DNA of 64,000 bases, from assembly GCA_018697195.1 (NCBI GenBank), contig CM031864.1, positions 30,056,198 to 30,120,197 of the forward strand. Reading direction: 5' to 3'. Both the position numbers and the translations under genes were made by a program. Source of the DNA: Certhia americana. Taxonomy: Eukaryota; Chordata; Aves; Passeriformes; Certhiidae. Shown piece by piece: positions 1-12,279 of this stretch (its first letter is position 1; each line of letters opens with the position of its first letter). The notes under the pieces are model-generated. The model did no database searches and was not told the origin of the DNA. It saw only the letters and a list, made by a program, of their open reading frames with translations.

Positions 1-720
1 CCCTCTTCCATCACTCCCCTTATCTTTCCATCACTCCCTCCCCAATCACGACGAAATCTCCAGCGACTTCGTTCTGCTGCCCACCAGACTGGATTGTTTT
101 TCTACCCTGGGCTTTGTGAAACATTTTCTGGTATTTCAGACTGATGGGGGTGCATTTCCCCCTTTCTATTGACATTTATTTTTAAATTTTTTTAATATTT
201 TCTATGATGCTTTTGGGCTGGGGCCAGTGCCACCACCAGGCTGGGCTTCTTCCCTCCATCCTGTGGGCTGCACACACAGTGTTGCTGCTTTCCCTTTTCG
301 CCTTCCAGTTTTCCTTTTGGATCCTGAGCAGTGCAGTCCAAAATGAATCCGGGCGAGCCCTGGCCACGTGCCTTGGGGATGACACTGGGTTCCTTCCTCC
401 TTGCCTCCCCTCCTCGCACCCCTTCTTTTTACCCCAGGCTGCATTTTTCAGACTCTGACCAAGCCTGCAGCAGCCTTTCCATTATTAATTCAATTTTTTT
501 AATTTATTTTTCATGCCTTTTGCCCCCATCTCCCTCTCCTGGCCCTGTGGCCAGCACGTGGTGGACGCCAGTGTGGCAGGGCTTTGGACTTCTCCTTTTG
601 ATAAGCTGTCATCCCCCGGCCTCGCGCAGGGATTTGATCAGAGCACTCTCTCGACCCCGTGGAAGGCATTAAACACCCTCCCAGACCCTTCTCTCTGTCT
701 CCATCTCTGAACCTTTCACT

Positions 721-885
721 CTCCTTTAATGAGAATTTCTCCTAATTATTTCAGTGGCTGCAGCACAGGGACCGCAGTGTAGTTAGATCTTGATACCGGG
801 ACGTGACTGTTATGCTGATAAAGGCAAAAGATCAATAATTTAGGCCCTAGCGTTAATGGCAGAGCTGAGAGCTTAAGTGTCTGTA
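721..885. promoter_or_regulatory. Putative conserved regulatory island
   Basis: AT-rich sequence differing from its GC-rich surroundings, with TAATTA at 743-748, GATAA at 817-821, GATCAATAATT near 830-840 and retained CpGs (ACCGGGACGTGAC, AGCGTTAATGG). The combination of homeodomain and GATA-type motifs with unmethylated-looking CpGs resembles developmental enhancers. Conservation itself is not demonstrated. Confidence 0.35.
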
Positions 886-3800
886 TTCAGGTTTAGTCCT
901 GAAGGTTCCTGGAGTATTAATGATTTCCAGAGGAATTCCCCCCCTTCCCCTTTCCTTGTGCTGCCGTTGCTTTTTCCCCACTCCTGTCTTTAAACCCCCA
1001 TTCTCCTCTTTTGTTTTTTCTCATTGTTTCCCTGCACTGCAGCCGTTCTGCTTCACTTTCAGGTCACCCCTTTCACAGTTTATCTGGGGACGTGGTTGGG
1101 AAACCTGGGTCAGGAGGAAGCGTTGGAGGGGGGTAAAAAATGAGCCATTCCTTTCTGTTTTGCTTTGGAGACTGCATGATTGCCTTTTGGAGGTCTCTGT
1201 GATTGAGGCAGTGGTGCAGGTGGGGTTCTGCCGCTGGATTTTCTCCCCCCAGGCCAGCATGCCTGAGCAGATCCAGAGCTGATTGGAAGTGTTTGGAGGC
1301 CCAGGGTGGAAAGGGGAAAGTCTGAGAGAAGAGAGAGGGGTAGGAAGCATTAACCAGTTTTCTAATGGTTCATAAGCACTTTCCTCATAGTTTTGTTGGT
1401 TGGTTGTTTTTTTGGGTTTTTTTTTTTCATTTTCCCCCAAGCCTGTTAGTACTTGAGAATTCAGGAAATACTGAGTTGATTTGAAGAAAGATGACAAATG
1501 ATGAAGGGAAATTGGGGGATAAAGACTCTTAACTTAAAGCCATGAGGAGCCCTGGCTGGGAAACACTGCTACATGCATTAGCTGGTTAATGGGAATTTTG
1601 CCTGGGTTATCTCCATCCCGATTAGGAAAGTAAGGCTTAGGGGTGTGTGGATGTTATGGCTTTTTGTTGGTTTGTTTGGCACCCTGGGGTGTCCTTTGCT
1701 GCAAAGGAAATGGGAAGGATTTCTTGAGAGCTGCAGATCATCCCTGTCCTGCAGTTCTCCAGGTCTCTCCTGAGGACTTCGGCTCCTTGCCAGTCCTCCA
1801 CTGCCATCCCCAGTCCAAGATCTGGGCAGGAAGTGGCAGAGCTCCCTCTGTCCCAGCAGTGTCAAGAAGTATCTCGTATGTCCTGAGTGCCACAAACCAG
1901 ACTCCCCAGAGGAGCTGGAAATACTGGTTTGTGTTTTCTAAGGATAGCTTAAGCCATGGGGGAAACCTCACTGCTGAGGCCTGCTCTTTCCTGAGGATCA
2001 GCACTGCTCTGTGCTGTGCTTTCTTTTATTTTGTGATTCTCATGGAGCTTTGAGAGGGGAAAAAATGTCCAAAAATGCACTTCACTGAAGCTGGCAGCAC
2101 TTGTTAATGCCACTGAGCTCTTCCTTCCAGCTGCAGAACTGGTATCTGCTCTGGTTTGTTCCCTTTCTCTTTGCTGGCAGCTGAAGGGTCATGCTGGCAT
2201 CCTGGGCATGCAGTGCTCCTTTGCATACCCCTGGACAGGCAGAGCAGGCTGGACCTTGCTAAACACTTCTGGAGCTCCACGGTCCAGCTGGCTCCTCCTC
2301 ACCCGCTCGCCTTGGCAGGGCAAGCTAGAGTATAAATTAGTTTCAACTTATTGTAGTCACTGAAGTATAGAAATATAGCTGGGGACATGTGGGGGAAACA
2401 TCTGGGCAGTGCAAAAGGGCTTGTTGGCTTTTATGGGATGGCATTAGTTGGGGCTGGGAGTGAGCAACCTCAACAGCAGATTTTTTTTCAAAGAACGAAA
2501 AAGTGTTTGAGTGCCTAGTTTAAAAAACACATTTATGTGTGCCTATCTCTGTCTGTGCACACTTGTAATTGCATGTGTAGGAATGCTAATGTGGAAGGAT
2601 GGGAATATGAGCTGTTGGCTTGGTGTATAAGAAGCTGTGTTTAGAGGTGTTCCAGGGAGTAAAGGAACCTCATGCAGGGTAGGCAGCCACATGTTGCATT
2701 TCCTCATGGAGGGTAAAGGATGATGTGTTCTCATCCCAAATACTTCCTTTAATTACTGATAAAAGGGAGACTGGCCTCGTTGGGAATGTGACCACCAGGG
2801 CCAGTTCCCTGGTGTCACAGGAGGTCATCTCCTTGTTGATGGTGACCTGTTATCCAAGGCAAGAAACTTGAGCACCATCTTCAGTGTCACCTTGTATTTC
2901 TTCCTCTTTTCCTAGCAAGTCCCCATTCATTCTCCTGGGCAGGAGGTTCAGCAGCCACCTGATGTTCTCACTTGAGTGTTTCCTGGTTGAGTTACGTGTT
3001 TACACCTGGACGTTTGGTAGCCAAATTCAGTTGACTACAGTAGGACCTTTCTTATCTCATGTGTGCGATGTGTGTTGGTTTTTTCCAGGCTCACTTAGGA
3101 AGTTGATTTGTGGATGCCCTGGCCATAGGTTGAGCATTTGCAGAGCTTGTCTCTTCAAGCTTTGGAGAGGAGAGTCTTTTTAGGGGACAGATATGAGTAG
3201 CTGTAAGTTTTTGGAGCCACCAAACTGGTGGTGAAGTAGGGGAAGATTGCCCAAAACTCTGCTGGTATTTGTGGTGGGTAGCCCTGGGGAGCAGGTATTT
3301 GTATCAGAAGTGTTAATAGAGAGGCTGAATTGAATCGTGCGTGCTGTCGGGGGAGCAGTAAAAGCCATTTACAAAAGAAGCCAAGAGAAGATCAGTAGAA
3401 ATGCACACAAACCCTAAAAATCCCAATGTGACGCCTGAATAATCGCCCATTTGTCTGGGGAAAGAGATTAATCCAGCCAGAGTTCAGTTTAACAGGATTA
3501 TTGAATGGGGTGGGAGGGAAGCAGAGGGAAAAAGGCTCTGGGATTTTTCCATATGACTTCAGACCATGGATCTTTCTTTTCCAATGGCCCCAGCAGGATG
3601 GGGAAGTGTCAGGGGCTGGACTGGCTTTGCTGGATGTTAGTGGGTGAGCTGTGGTGGGCCAGTTGGGATCATGGAGGTCTGGCCTGATCCTTCCCTCTGT
3701 GTTGCCTCATGGGCCAGTTTGAAGCTCTTGGGGGGGGTGCCTGATGGAATGTGCTCCCTGTGAGGAGCTGAAATTGGCCATTCAGCAGGTTTTAACCCTA

Positions 3801-5754
3801 CCATGAAGAAATATATATTTTACCCAACCAACTGCATGACATCCAGCTGTGTTTCCATGGGGGCTGCCATCAGGTCATTTGTGTCCTTTGCAATATTACT
3901 GAAAATATCTTTCAGAGAAGTCTGGACAAGGGGAATTTTTGGGAGGAACATAAACCTCCATTGACCTCTGCTGAAGGGTATGGAAGGGACTTCTGATGGG
4001 GCTGGAGTAGCTTTTTAGTCACCGAGGAACCATCCTGTCTCCTGACCCACCTGGTGCTGATGAAAACCCTTTCACTGGGATCAGGTCCTAGAAGGAGTTT
4101 GGGAGCATGTTTTCTGTCTGTCAGTGCTCAGCTGCCTTGTGCCCCTGATCACTGCAACTCTCCTGTCATAGGCTCCCTTCTGGGCCTTAATGTTTTTTCT
4201 TCTTAAAGCAGCTTTTTACCCTTAAAAACAGAGAGATGCATGGATGAGAAGGGAGACAGTGCTGCTGCCTCTACAATGTCCCCACAAGGAGATCACACAA
4301 AACAAAACAAAAGGAGAAATGTTTTTGTGTCATTGCCTGCATTTATATGTGTGTGTGTGTCTCTTTGTGCATGCTTCATATTAAACAACTGCAATTGCTC
4401 TACAGTGCTCCCAGAGAGCTGTTGATGTGTGTCAGGTACTGAAACTTCTTTAAAGCCTACCTTGTATGTAGGATATCTGGCATATTTGGTGATCAGAAAA
4501 AGAAGCAGGAGGATAAAAGTGGGAGGAAAAGCAAGGGGGCAGCACTGGCTGTCCGTTGTGCAGTACCTTCCTCCCTGTCCTCCGCTGTCTTGGTTCTTTA
4601 GGTGAATATCTATTGGTTACTCTTTCAGTAGCATCTGTCTTTTTTTGGAAGAGGGAAGAGCTGTGCTGGAGCTCCCATCTTTTGGGTGGTGGTGGATGTA
4701 TTCAGCGTGGGGTGGGATAAGTAAGTTCTGTGGCACTCACATAAACACCTTGCTGTTTCATAAAGGCATCGTTTCCCTGTTTTGCTGTTTCCATGCATCC
4801 TAACCCACAGCTTATTTTTAAGAAGCCTTTCTGCAAGCAGCATTGCCTCTTACAGACATGTGGGAGGAATAACGTGGTGTTGCCTTCCAGCCACTCTTTC
4901 TTCAGCCTGTCCCGTTCTCCTTTGCTGTGTAGCAGAACCCTGTGTCCTTTTCCAGGCTGTACTTGCTTCTTATTTTCCCACTCCTAGATGTTCCCACTGT
5001 CCATGCCCACCTTGCTTCCTCCACTGATCAGTTTCTGCCAGCTCTGTTTATTCAGCCATGCCTGGAAGGAGCTGAGGGCTGGGCATGGAGAGAAGACACA
5101 GCCATCTCCATCCACACCTGCATTTCCTTGGGGAATGCTGTGAGCATTTTCTCACAGTGTAGCCTGTGTATCTCCAGAACCCCATTGAGGGCTGCAGGCC
5201 ACAAATCTACCCAAATGCTTGAAGCTGGGAGCTGGCTAAGGTGTTCTCCCAGCCCAGTGGTTGTTCTGGAAGGAGGTCCATGTGGTGGAGCCTCACCAAC
5301 ACATCAGGGTCTGTCCCTGCAAGGCAAGCCCTATGGACTGGGTGGGATGTTTGCTTTTGGTACCGCACTCAGAATCCTCTGTCTTCAAGATGGAGATACA
5401 GAAGTGAAAGGCTGAGGAGTCCTGGAAGATTCAGGAGTTTTTCCAGCACAGATATTGCCCTTTCACCTCTGGCACATCCCGTGGTTCAGTGTAGCTGCTA
5501 ATACTCTTCAGAGCCTGTTCTTGAGGAACGGTGTTTCCCTGCCTAGGCTGGGAGCTTTCCTTTTCCATTCCATCTGTGGGATGTCTGAAGCCTGCACCCC
5601 AAGGCAAGCAGCCAGGTAGGGTTGCCTCTTTCCTAATGTCTGGTCCTTCTCAAATCATTTAAATAGCAAATGAACTCCAGCAGGCTCTGCAGAAGGGTGA
5701 GGTTGGGGCTCTGCTTGTCCATTTTCTTCCCCATGCCAGGGATGTGCTGAGCCA
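886..5754. other. Intron 2 segment, anonymous, with one possible element
   Basis: Mostly unremarkable intronic sequence. A T/GGTT-rich low-complexity tract lies at about 1392-1430, and a short TG run near 4350. Positions 3385-3506 stand out as AT-rich, with GATTAATCC (3466-3474) and GGATTATTGAAT (3495-3506) and may be a regulatory island. I see no gene. Confidence 0.6.
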
Positions 5755-5915
5755 GGGATGAATGATTGGGAATCAACAAGGTGTTTAAACACCAGAATTG
5801 AAATTAATGTCCCCTCATTGCTGGTGAGGTTGCCAATACATTACAGCAAGCACCTTCCCAAAGTGAAATGAATGTTTGTTTATCCTCATGAAATATACAT
5901 CAAAACATGTTGGTG
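5755..5915. promoter_or_regulatory. Putative regulatory island with 14-bp perfect palindrome
   Basis: Contains ATGATTGGGAATCAACA and the perfect palindrome GGTGTTTAAACACC (5780-5793), followed by GAAATTAATG and AATGTTTGTTTATCC. The last resembles a forkhead site, and the palindrome also contains two overlapping TGTTTA half-motifs in opposite orientation. The island precedes the larger cluster at 6.03-6.79 kb. Confidence 0.4.
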
Positions 5916-6029
5916 GGAGAGGCTGCTAACGAGAACCGGACGGCTCTCCCTTAATTCCCATCTGGGAGCAGGCACTGCTCCTCTCCTTTCCTCTCCTCTC
6001 CTCTCTGGGCCTGAGTTTTGAAGCCTAAC

Positions 6030-6790
6030 CCATCTGCAGCTGTGTATCCAAAAGCATTAATATGGCTTTAATGAAAACTCCGGTTGATCTGTCCAAAGAT
6101 ATTGATGAGTGGTCCTCAATCGTATTAATCTTCTCATTGCGGGAGGAAATGAAGGCAGTGAGCGGGGCCGTCAGGTGCTGCTGGAAGAGGAGAGTGAGCC
6201 AGGAGCAGGGATGGTCACGGCCAGCCTGGCCCTGCCTCCAGGCCTGCACCTTCTCCTGGGTTCTGCCTGAGCTTTTTCGGGTTTTTTTGGTTCTCTCAGA
6301 AACTGGAAATGAAGGGTGGACTGTGCGATGCAATTCCAGGCCGGTATTTAACATTCAAATCATTAAATTTCCGCCAATAAATCCATTACTGTTAACTATA
6401 TTGAAGGGGCTAACGATCCGTCGACAATATTCCGCCATTGATTCCCATTCCTGTCCAATGGCCACCTCACCTCCAGCCCCTGCCAGGGCGTGTTTTTGGG
6501 GGGTTCCCTCCTCTCCTTTGCAGCTTTCTCCACGGCGCGGTGCTCCTGCCATTCCCTTCTCCCCGAGCGCAGGCTGCTCCTCGATAGGAACACGCTACAC
6601 TTCTTTATGGCTTATGGCAAACTGCCTTGATTACTTCTACTGTTGTACCCATTATGTGAATTAAATATGTATTCAGTTGCATGCTGCTTGCGTTGTTATT
6701 GCAGGGTGACATATGGTAGTGACTCAATTAGAATGAAACTAGCATTAGATAACCCTTCTGATTACATGCATCCCAGCCCGCTCGGCAGCC
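6030..6790. promoter_or_regulatory. Putative multi-block conserved enhancer cluster
   Basis: Three AT-rich blocks separated by GC-rich spacers. Block 6050-6145 has two ATTAAT motifs (6056-6061, 6124-6129) and CAAAGATATTGATGAG. Block 6335-6470 has CCGCCAATAAATCC, GTTAACTATATTGAAG and a cluster of retained CpGs (AACGATCCGTCGACAAT) within AT-rich sequence. Block 6590-6785 has TTAAATATG, TTGTTATTGCAGG, CTCAATTAG and GATTACATGCATCC. This texture is what deeply conserved developmental elements of TALE genes look like. A 200-codon open frame across it is taken as chance. Confidence 0.5.
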
Positions 6791-8976
6791 TGGCTGCTGC
6801 CACCATCGCCGCTGCCTCGCCTGATCTCCCGTTAGCGCCCGGCTGCGGGTCCCATTAGCCATCAGCAGATCCAGAGGTGGGCTTTAGGCAGCAGGAGGCT
6901 GTGCAGGATGAGGCTGTGGGTGCTGTAGTGTTGCCTGCAGCAGGAGGGATGCTGGCGCTGATGCTCACAGTGAAGCTCGCAACAATGCAGCCGCGCATTG
7001 TTTGCATGCTGGGCTTTCCCCGTGGCTTTCCATCCCAACCCTCTTTACCTTTCCTTGGGAGTAGTGCCTGGGTGTTTCAGAACCCAGAAACTCCCAAGCA
7101 CAGGGACCATCCGCTGATGGGAAGCAATGCCACCCCCTTGCAAGCACCTGTTGGCACTAGGATGAAGCTCCCGGTGTTTGACATTGTCCTCAAAGCAGCA
7201 GGGAAAACCACCTAAGTTTGGTTTGGTCCATGGCTGCTTGTGCCGCTGAATGGCACCCAGCTTTCTGTAGAGGAAAGGGATCAAATGGTCAGTGGTGGTG
7301 TTTTCCTGCCTTCACTGTCTCATGAGAGTGCCTGGTGAGAATGTCTTGACGGGAGCTGGGCGTTTGGGGCTTTCAGCAGGGCAGTGCTGGGTGGCTTTGG
7401 CACTGCTGCCCTCTGGTGCCACGCTGGCTGCGCCCTGGGGAGCCCTGGTGGGCCTTCACTGGAACTAGAGCACCTTCTGCTTCCTCAGTTTCCTTACACC
7501 CTGCAAAGAACAGCCTGAACCTTATATTTCTTGAAGCTAGGAAAGCTGGGTTTCCCTGCCTGCTGCTTCCATCACTTCTGTCCATTGGAGGGCTCTGCTG
7601 CAGGCACAGCAGCCTTGAATTTTGGTAGTATTCCACACAACAGCCAAACTTGCTGTGTCTATCCACAGGGCATTGGGTCTCCCCAGAGCTTGGGGACTGA
7701 ATAAAGCAAGTTGTGAGCCCTCCCCCTTGCTCCAAACCCACTGATTTTGCTTTATAGCTCTGCGAATTGTTTGTCAGCAAATCCTGATGCAAAAGTAAAT
7801 AGGAAATGGATTAATTGTATAAGCATGTGTGGGTTTCAGGAGCAAATCTCAGCCTGTGAGCTGTTTGCAAATAGTTCTCTCCAGGGGTTGCTCTCTGGAT
7901 AGTCCCAGCGCCCAGTTTCCCCTCTTGTGTCAGGCAAAGGAAGGGCCTTTTTAAAAAAAATTTTAATAAAGCGAATAATGGCAGCAATCAACGAGCAAAT
8001 AACATACTTCCCGGTGACAGGACTGAGCTAAATACAAATTTTATCTGGGTACATATATAGCTATTGAGAGGGATGTTTATGAATGGGAAATAATACAGCC
8101 CGACAAAAAAAAAAAACCCAAACATTTATGCATTTTTCCACATCACCGCTCAAGAGTTTGGTTTGCACCTTTCATTGTGCCTTCATTCTTTGTATTTCTC
8201 GTGCCTGTTCCCTGTGAGCCTGTGTGGGGGTGTGTGTACACAGGGGCTGCACACACATTATGCTGTCAGACCACTGCAGGAAGCTTCATTTTTGCTTTTG
8301 CCAAGTGGGAAGTTTCTTTTCGCAGAGGAATAAAAGCCTTTCCCAGTGGAGAACCAGGAGTCTGTGCTAAGGTGGTTGCTGCTGGAGCCCTAATCCTTCT
8401 GCTCATTTCAGATGGGTGCCCAAATCCCATTAGCATCCTTCCAGGCTCGGGGTTTTCTGAGCAGCTCTGGGGGCTTTGCAGCATTAGCCCAGCTTGTGGT
8501 GCAGAGGACAGGCAGGGTCTGGCCTGTGAACCAGAACTGTGGTGGGTGCTGCATGAGCCCCTCAAGCTGTGGCTGGAATCATGGAGAGGATGCTCATGGG
8601 CAGACATTGTTTCTGTTTGAGCTCTTCCAATTTTGGCTTTGCTCGGCGGACCTTGGTGCTGGTGTTGCCCTGGGGTCCTGAAGTGATGCCCTCCCTTACC
8701 GGGGGTCAGAGCACCAGGGTCAGAGCACCAGGTTCAGTTTCCAAACTGGAAGCCTTTCTGGTTGCTGGGTGTTTTCCTCCCCAAGCAGAGGTGGCAGGGT
8801 GAGCTGGGGGTGGTGTAGGGCTCTCGGAGCAGGATCCGTCCCTTTATTGCTTGCCTTGCTGTGGCTTGGATTGCTTTGGGCTAGAAAACCATCAGCTCAT
8901 GCAAATGACTGACAGCAGCCAGCGTCAGCCCTTGGCAGGTATGTAAACAAAAGAGGGAACAGTTTTCTGCTTGCTC

Positions 8977-9090
8977 TTTTCTTTTTTCCTTTTTTTTTTT
9001 TTTGTGGTTTTTTTTTTTTTTTTTTTTTTTTGTTTGTTTTTTGGTTGGTTGGTTTTCGGGTTTTTTTCCTCGTTCTTTTTTTTTGTTTAT
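8977..9090. repeat. T-rich low-complexity tract with GGTT repeats
   Basis: Long thymine runs interrupted by GTGG, GTTTG and GGTTGGTTGG. No recognisable LINE body is attached on either side. Confidence 0.9.
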
Positions 9091-10351
9091 TGAAAGCGAT
9101 GTGGGGTGATGTCACCCTATGCATATCTCCATTCAGGGCTGATGAGGGCCTTGCCTGGTGTCAAGCTGCAGGGCATCAGCTTGATTTTAAAGCTGCCTTA
9201 CACAAAGGAGTTGGAGAAGCAGATAACTGGGGGGCTGCTGGGATGGTTATCTGCTTCCCATGTTTTCTGAGCCCTCCAAACCTCCCTCTCCTCTGAGCAT
9301 CCCCTCCAGCCTCATCCTTTGACTGCTGGCGGGTGCATCCCTGCTGGTTTCTGTAAAGCTGCCTGGTGAGCACTGCTCCCAGATCTGCAGGCTGTCAAGG
9401 GCTGTGTCTCTCTCCAATTGATTGGAAAAGTTCTTGTGCATGTAATTATTGTTAAATTCTTTTTTCTCAGTGAAGAACAGCACCTGAGCAGGTCTCTTGT
9501 TTGTCAAGCCTGCTTGGCTCATGCAGAAGGGAGGTGAGCTTGCAAATAGGGACTTAAAATGAACACCAATGCAATCTTATTAAGGAAAAGCAAAAATACT
9601 GGAGAAAGTGCAATTTTTTTCTGCTGGACTTCTGCTTTTTAAAGTGCTAGGCAGTTTCTTCATGTGGTATTTATTTTTGGGTTTCTTATTATAAGCTGGA
9701 AATACTTACTGGGTGGGTTCCCCTTTGCCCTCCCTATTACTGGGTGCTGGGGTCACCTGTGCAGCTGCAGAAGGGAGCAGGCAAACCCCTGGTGTGGCAG
9801 CCTGATTTGAACCCCAGGGAATTTCACAGGAGTGAAAGGAGATGAAAAACACCGTGAGGCCCCTAAGCTACAAGCTGGAGTGGATTATCTAAATGGATTA
9901 GGGATTCCTGACCGGGGCTGGTGTGGAGCAGATGGGGTTTTGCCTGCCGCTGCCGTGGGGTTGTGGTGGTCAGTGGTAGGTAGAATCCTCCATCTCAGAT
10001 ATCTGCAACCCCTCATTGCCCAGCCTCCATTCCCCCAAAGAGCTTCTGTGTCTGCTGCCCAGCCTGTTCCTTGGGTGTGGGCAGCTGCCTGCACTCACTC
10101 AGCCTCAGCTGGCATTGGAGGGAAGCTGGGGTATGGTCCCTGTCCCCCTTTTTTAAGCCATTGTGGCCCCAGGGAATCTGGGCACAGGGTGGAGGCAGTG
10201 GGTTCCCTGTTCCTTTGCACTGGAAGCACTGTGCTCATCTCTGAGGGTCTTTTAAGTAGGAAAGAAACTCAGGCCTGTCTCTCTCCACGTGTAACATGCC
10301 TGCACTTTTATTCCCCTTTATTCTCTTGCTCTCCCATTTTTTCCCTTCCTC

Positions 10352-10368
10352 AAAAAAAAAAAAAAGAG

Positions 10369-10400
<32 letters not shown>
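10352..10400. repeat. A-rich tract
   Basis: Two adenine runs separated by GAG, 49 bp in all. No retrogene or LINE is attached upstream. Confidence 0.92.
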
Positions 10401-10402
<2 letters not shown>

Positions 10403-10504
10403 ATAAACTAAACCCCCAGCAGAAAGCAAGCTGTGATACTGTCGGGCCTGGCGTTGATGTTATTTATTTTCCTCAGTTGCTGCTCTGGAAGCCTGGAGTT
10501 GACA

Positions 10505-10690
10505 GAGCGGTTTTGTAGAATAGAAACATTATAGACTGTTACTGTCAGAGTGTTAAATGTGATGGATAGAGAAATACAGGGGAGGGAGGGGACTTTACAC
10601 TAGCCATGTCTGCCAGCGAGGGTGCTCATGGGAGAATAAACCATCCGCATATAAGAAATGAATGAGGTAATGTGGCGGGAGGTAATGGAC
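10505..10690. promoter_or_regulatory. Putative regulatory island
   Basis: AT-biased sequence with ACATTATAGACTG, GTTACTGTCAGAGTG, CATCCGCATATAAGAAATG and GAGGTAATGTGGCGGG, set between GC-rich stretches. Assignment rests only on composition and motif texture. Confidence 0.3.
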
Positions 10691-11560
10691 TCTTGCAACA
10701 GAGATGCGCCTTGCCGGCTGGACTTAACCCTCGCCGTGCCACTGGTGGCATGGGGTGGCCTAGAGGTGCCTGCCCTGCTCACCTGTGGCCGTAAGATCCA
10801 GCCAGTTTTGGGCCAGCATGTCAAAGTGTGATGGGAAGAGCTAGGTTGTGCCTATGGAGCAAGGGGAGCACTGCCTAAATCCATGCAGACCCTGCTGCGT
10901 CACAGCAGCGCTCGCTGGGCTTGTCACAAGCCCAGGATGGAGAATCTTTGGTGAGCACCAAGAGATGTATTGATCACCCATTAGCAAAGGAATCTGTGCT
11001 GCTTTGGAGGTGCAGAGGATTCAGCTGTCAGTCAGCAGCAGCCCAGTGGCTCACTTGAGGTGTGTCTGGGCTTGGAGTCCTCCTGAGAATGGGTTTGGAT
11101 ATCAAGGTGAAGAGTACAGTGTAGGGGAGCAGGTAGCCCTTGACTCTTTTGTCAGTGGAGAGGTGCTGGGAAGCTGAGGGGCTTCACCTGCATTTGTGGC
11201 TGGTTGTGCAGAGTGCCAAGTGGGGATCCAGAACCAAAACCCCATGGGGTTTGTTTGTGTTCAAAATGTCATTTCTTGTGTTTGGAGGGATGCGTTGGGT
11301 GGGGAGAAGCTGTGTGGTAAGCTCTGTGCTTACCACAGTTGTGGGAGGGAGAGCAGGCTGTGTGTATCTCTGGCCTCTTTTTCTGGTTCACACTGATGAT
11401 TTTTCCAGTCGTCCAGTTAACTGACAAATTGTATTTTGAAGGCTAATGAGCGCTTGGTGCTTGTTTCCATCGCTCCTTCTCTCGGAGTCTTCCCGTAGTT
11501 CTCCCCATGAGGAGATCCCATGGCTAGCATTGCCTCCTGCCTCAGGACCACAGACACACA

Positions 11561-11856
11561 GTGGTTTGGGTTGGAGAAGGGACCTTGAAGATCATCTTCT
11601 AAGCCCCCTGCCATGAGCAGGGACAATTTTCAGGAGATCAGTCTGCTCAAAGCCCCATCTAACCTGGCCTTAAACGCTTCCAGGGATGGAGCAACACCAA
11701 CTTCTCCGGGCAACCTGTGCCAGGGCCTCCCCACCCTCACAGTGAAAAATTTCTTCCTAATACTTAATCTAAACCTACCCTCTGTCAGTTTGAAGCCATT
11801 CCCTCTTGTCCCAGCACTACAGGCCCTGGAATAAAGTGTCTGTCTTTCTTACAAGG
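11561..11856 (-). mobile_element. CR1 LINE 3'-end fragment
   Basis: Starts GTGGTTTGGGTTGGAGAAGG and continues through phrases characteristic of the avian CR1 3' end in antisense: GACCTTGAAGATCATCT, CTAACCTGGCCTTAAACGC, TCCAGGGATGGAGCAACACC, CAACCTGTGCCAGGGCCTC and CTCTTGTCCCAGCACTACAGG. It is 5'-truncated, as CR1 copies normally are, and lacks the terminal ATTCTATG-type repeats. Confidence 0.93.
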
Positions 11857-12279
11857 CTGATGGGCTTGCAGGGGGTGAGGAGCCTGAGGGCGGGGGGCAG
11901 CCCTGGCAGCTCTCACTGCCCCTTCCCTTCACGCTTCGCTGGACGTCCGGCCTGACTGCGCAAAGTTTGTCGTAGTCAGTGTGTGTGAGTAATTGAATTA
12001 CTTCCTTGTGCATTTTACCCTTGCTGACACCATCTTATCTCCAGCTCATGGAGCTTCGTTCACGTCCTTGGAGGAGGCCCTCAGCCTTCACGAGTCCTTG
12101 CTAACCCCCGTTGCTCATGTTCTCGTCAAACCCAGCGCTGCTCATGCTCTGCTCCTGGAAATAAACTTAATAAAGCAGCAATGGGCAAACCTCTTGCATC
12201 CCATGCCTTGTTGGAAAAGCCATTTATTTCTCCTCTCTGCCGCCTCTTAACTAACCTTTAGTCCTTGCTTTTTCTGAGG

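Larger units (their letters stand above)
6791..10504. other. Intron 2 segment with one AT-rich element and poly(A)/poly(T) tracts
   Basis: Anonymous sequence. The island 7950-8160 is AT-rich (TTTTAATAAAGCGAATAATGG, GCAATCAACGAGCAAATAAC, ACATATATAGC) and may be regulatory. A perfect 14-bp tandem duplication GGGTCAGAGCACCA lies at 8703-8730. T-rich and A-rich tracts at 8977-9090 and 10352-10400 are listed separately. Confidence 0.6.

Noticed and set aside
6062..6664. 200-codon open frame on the plus strand
   Set aside because: It crosses three AT-rich blocks and GC-rich spacers of different texture. There is no domain and no splice logic, and the blocks look regulatory.
9832..10518. 228-codon open frame on the plus strand
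   Set aside because: Includes a polylysine stretch that is simply the poly(A) tract at 10352-10400.
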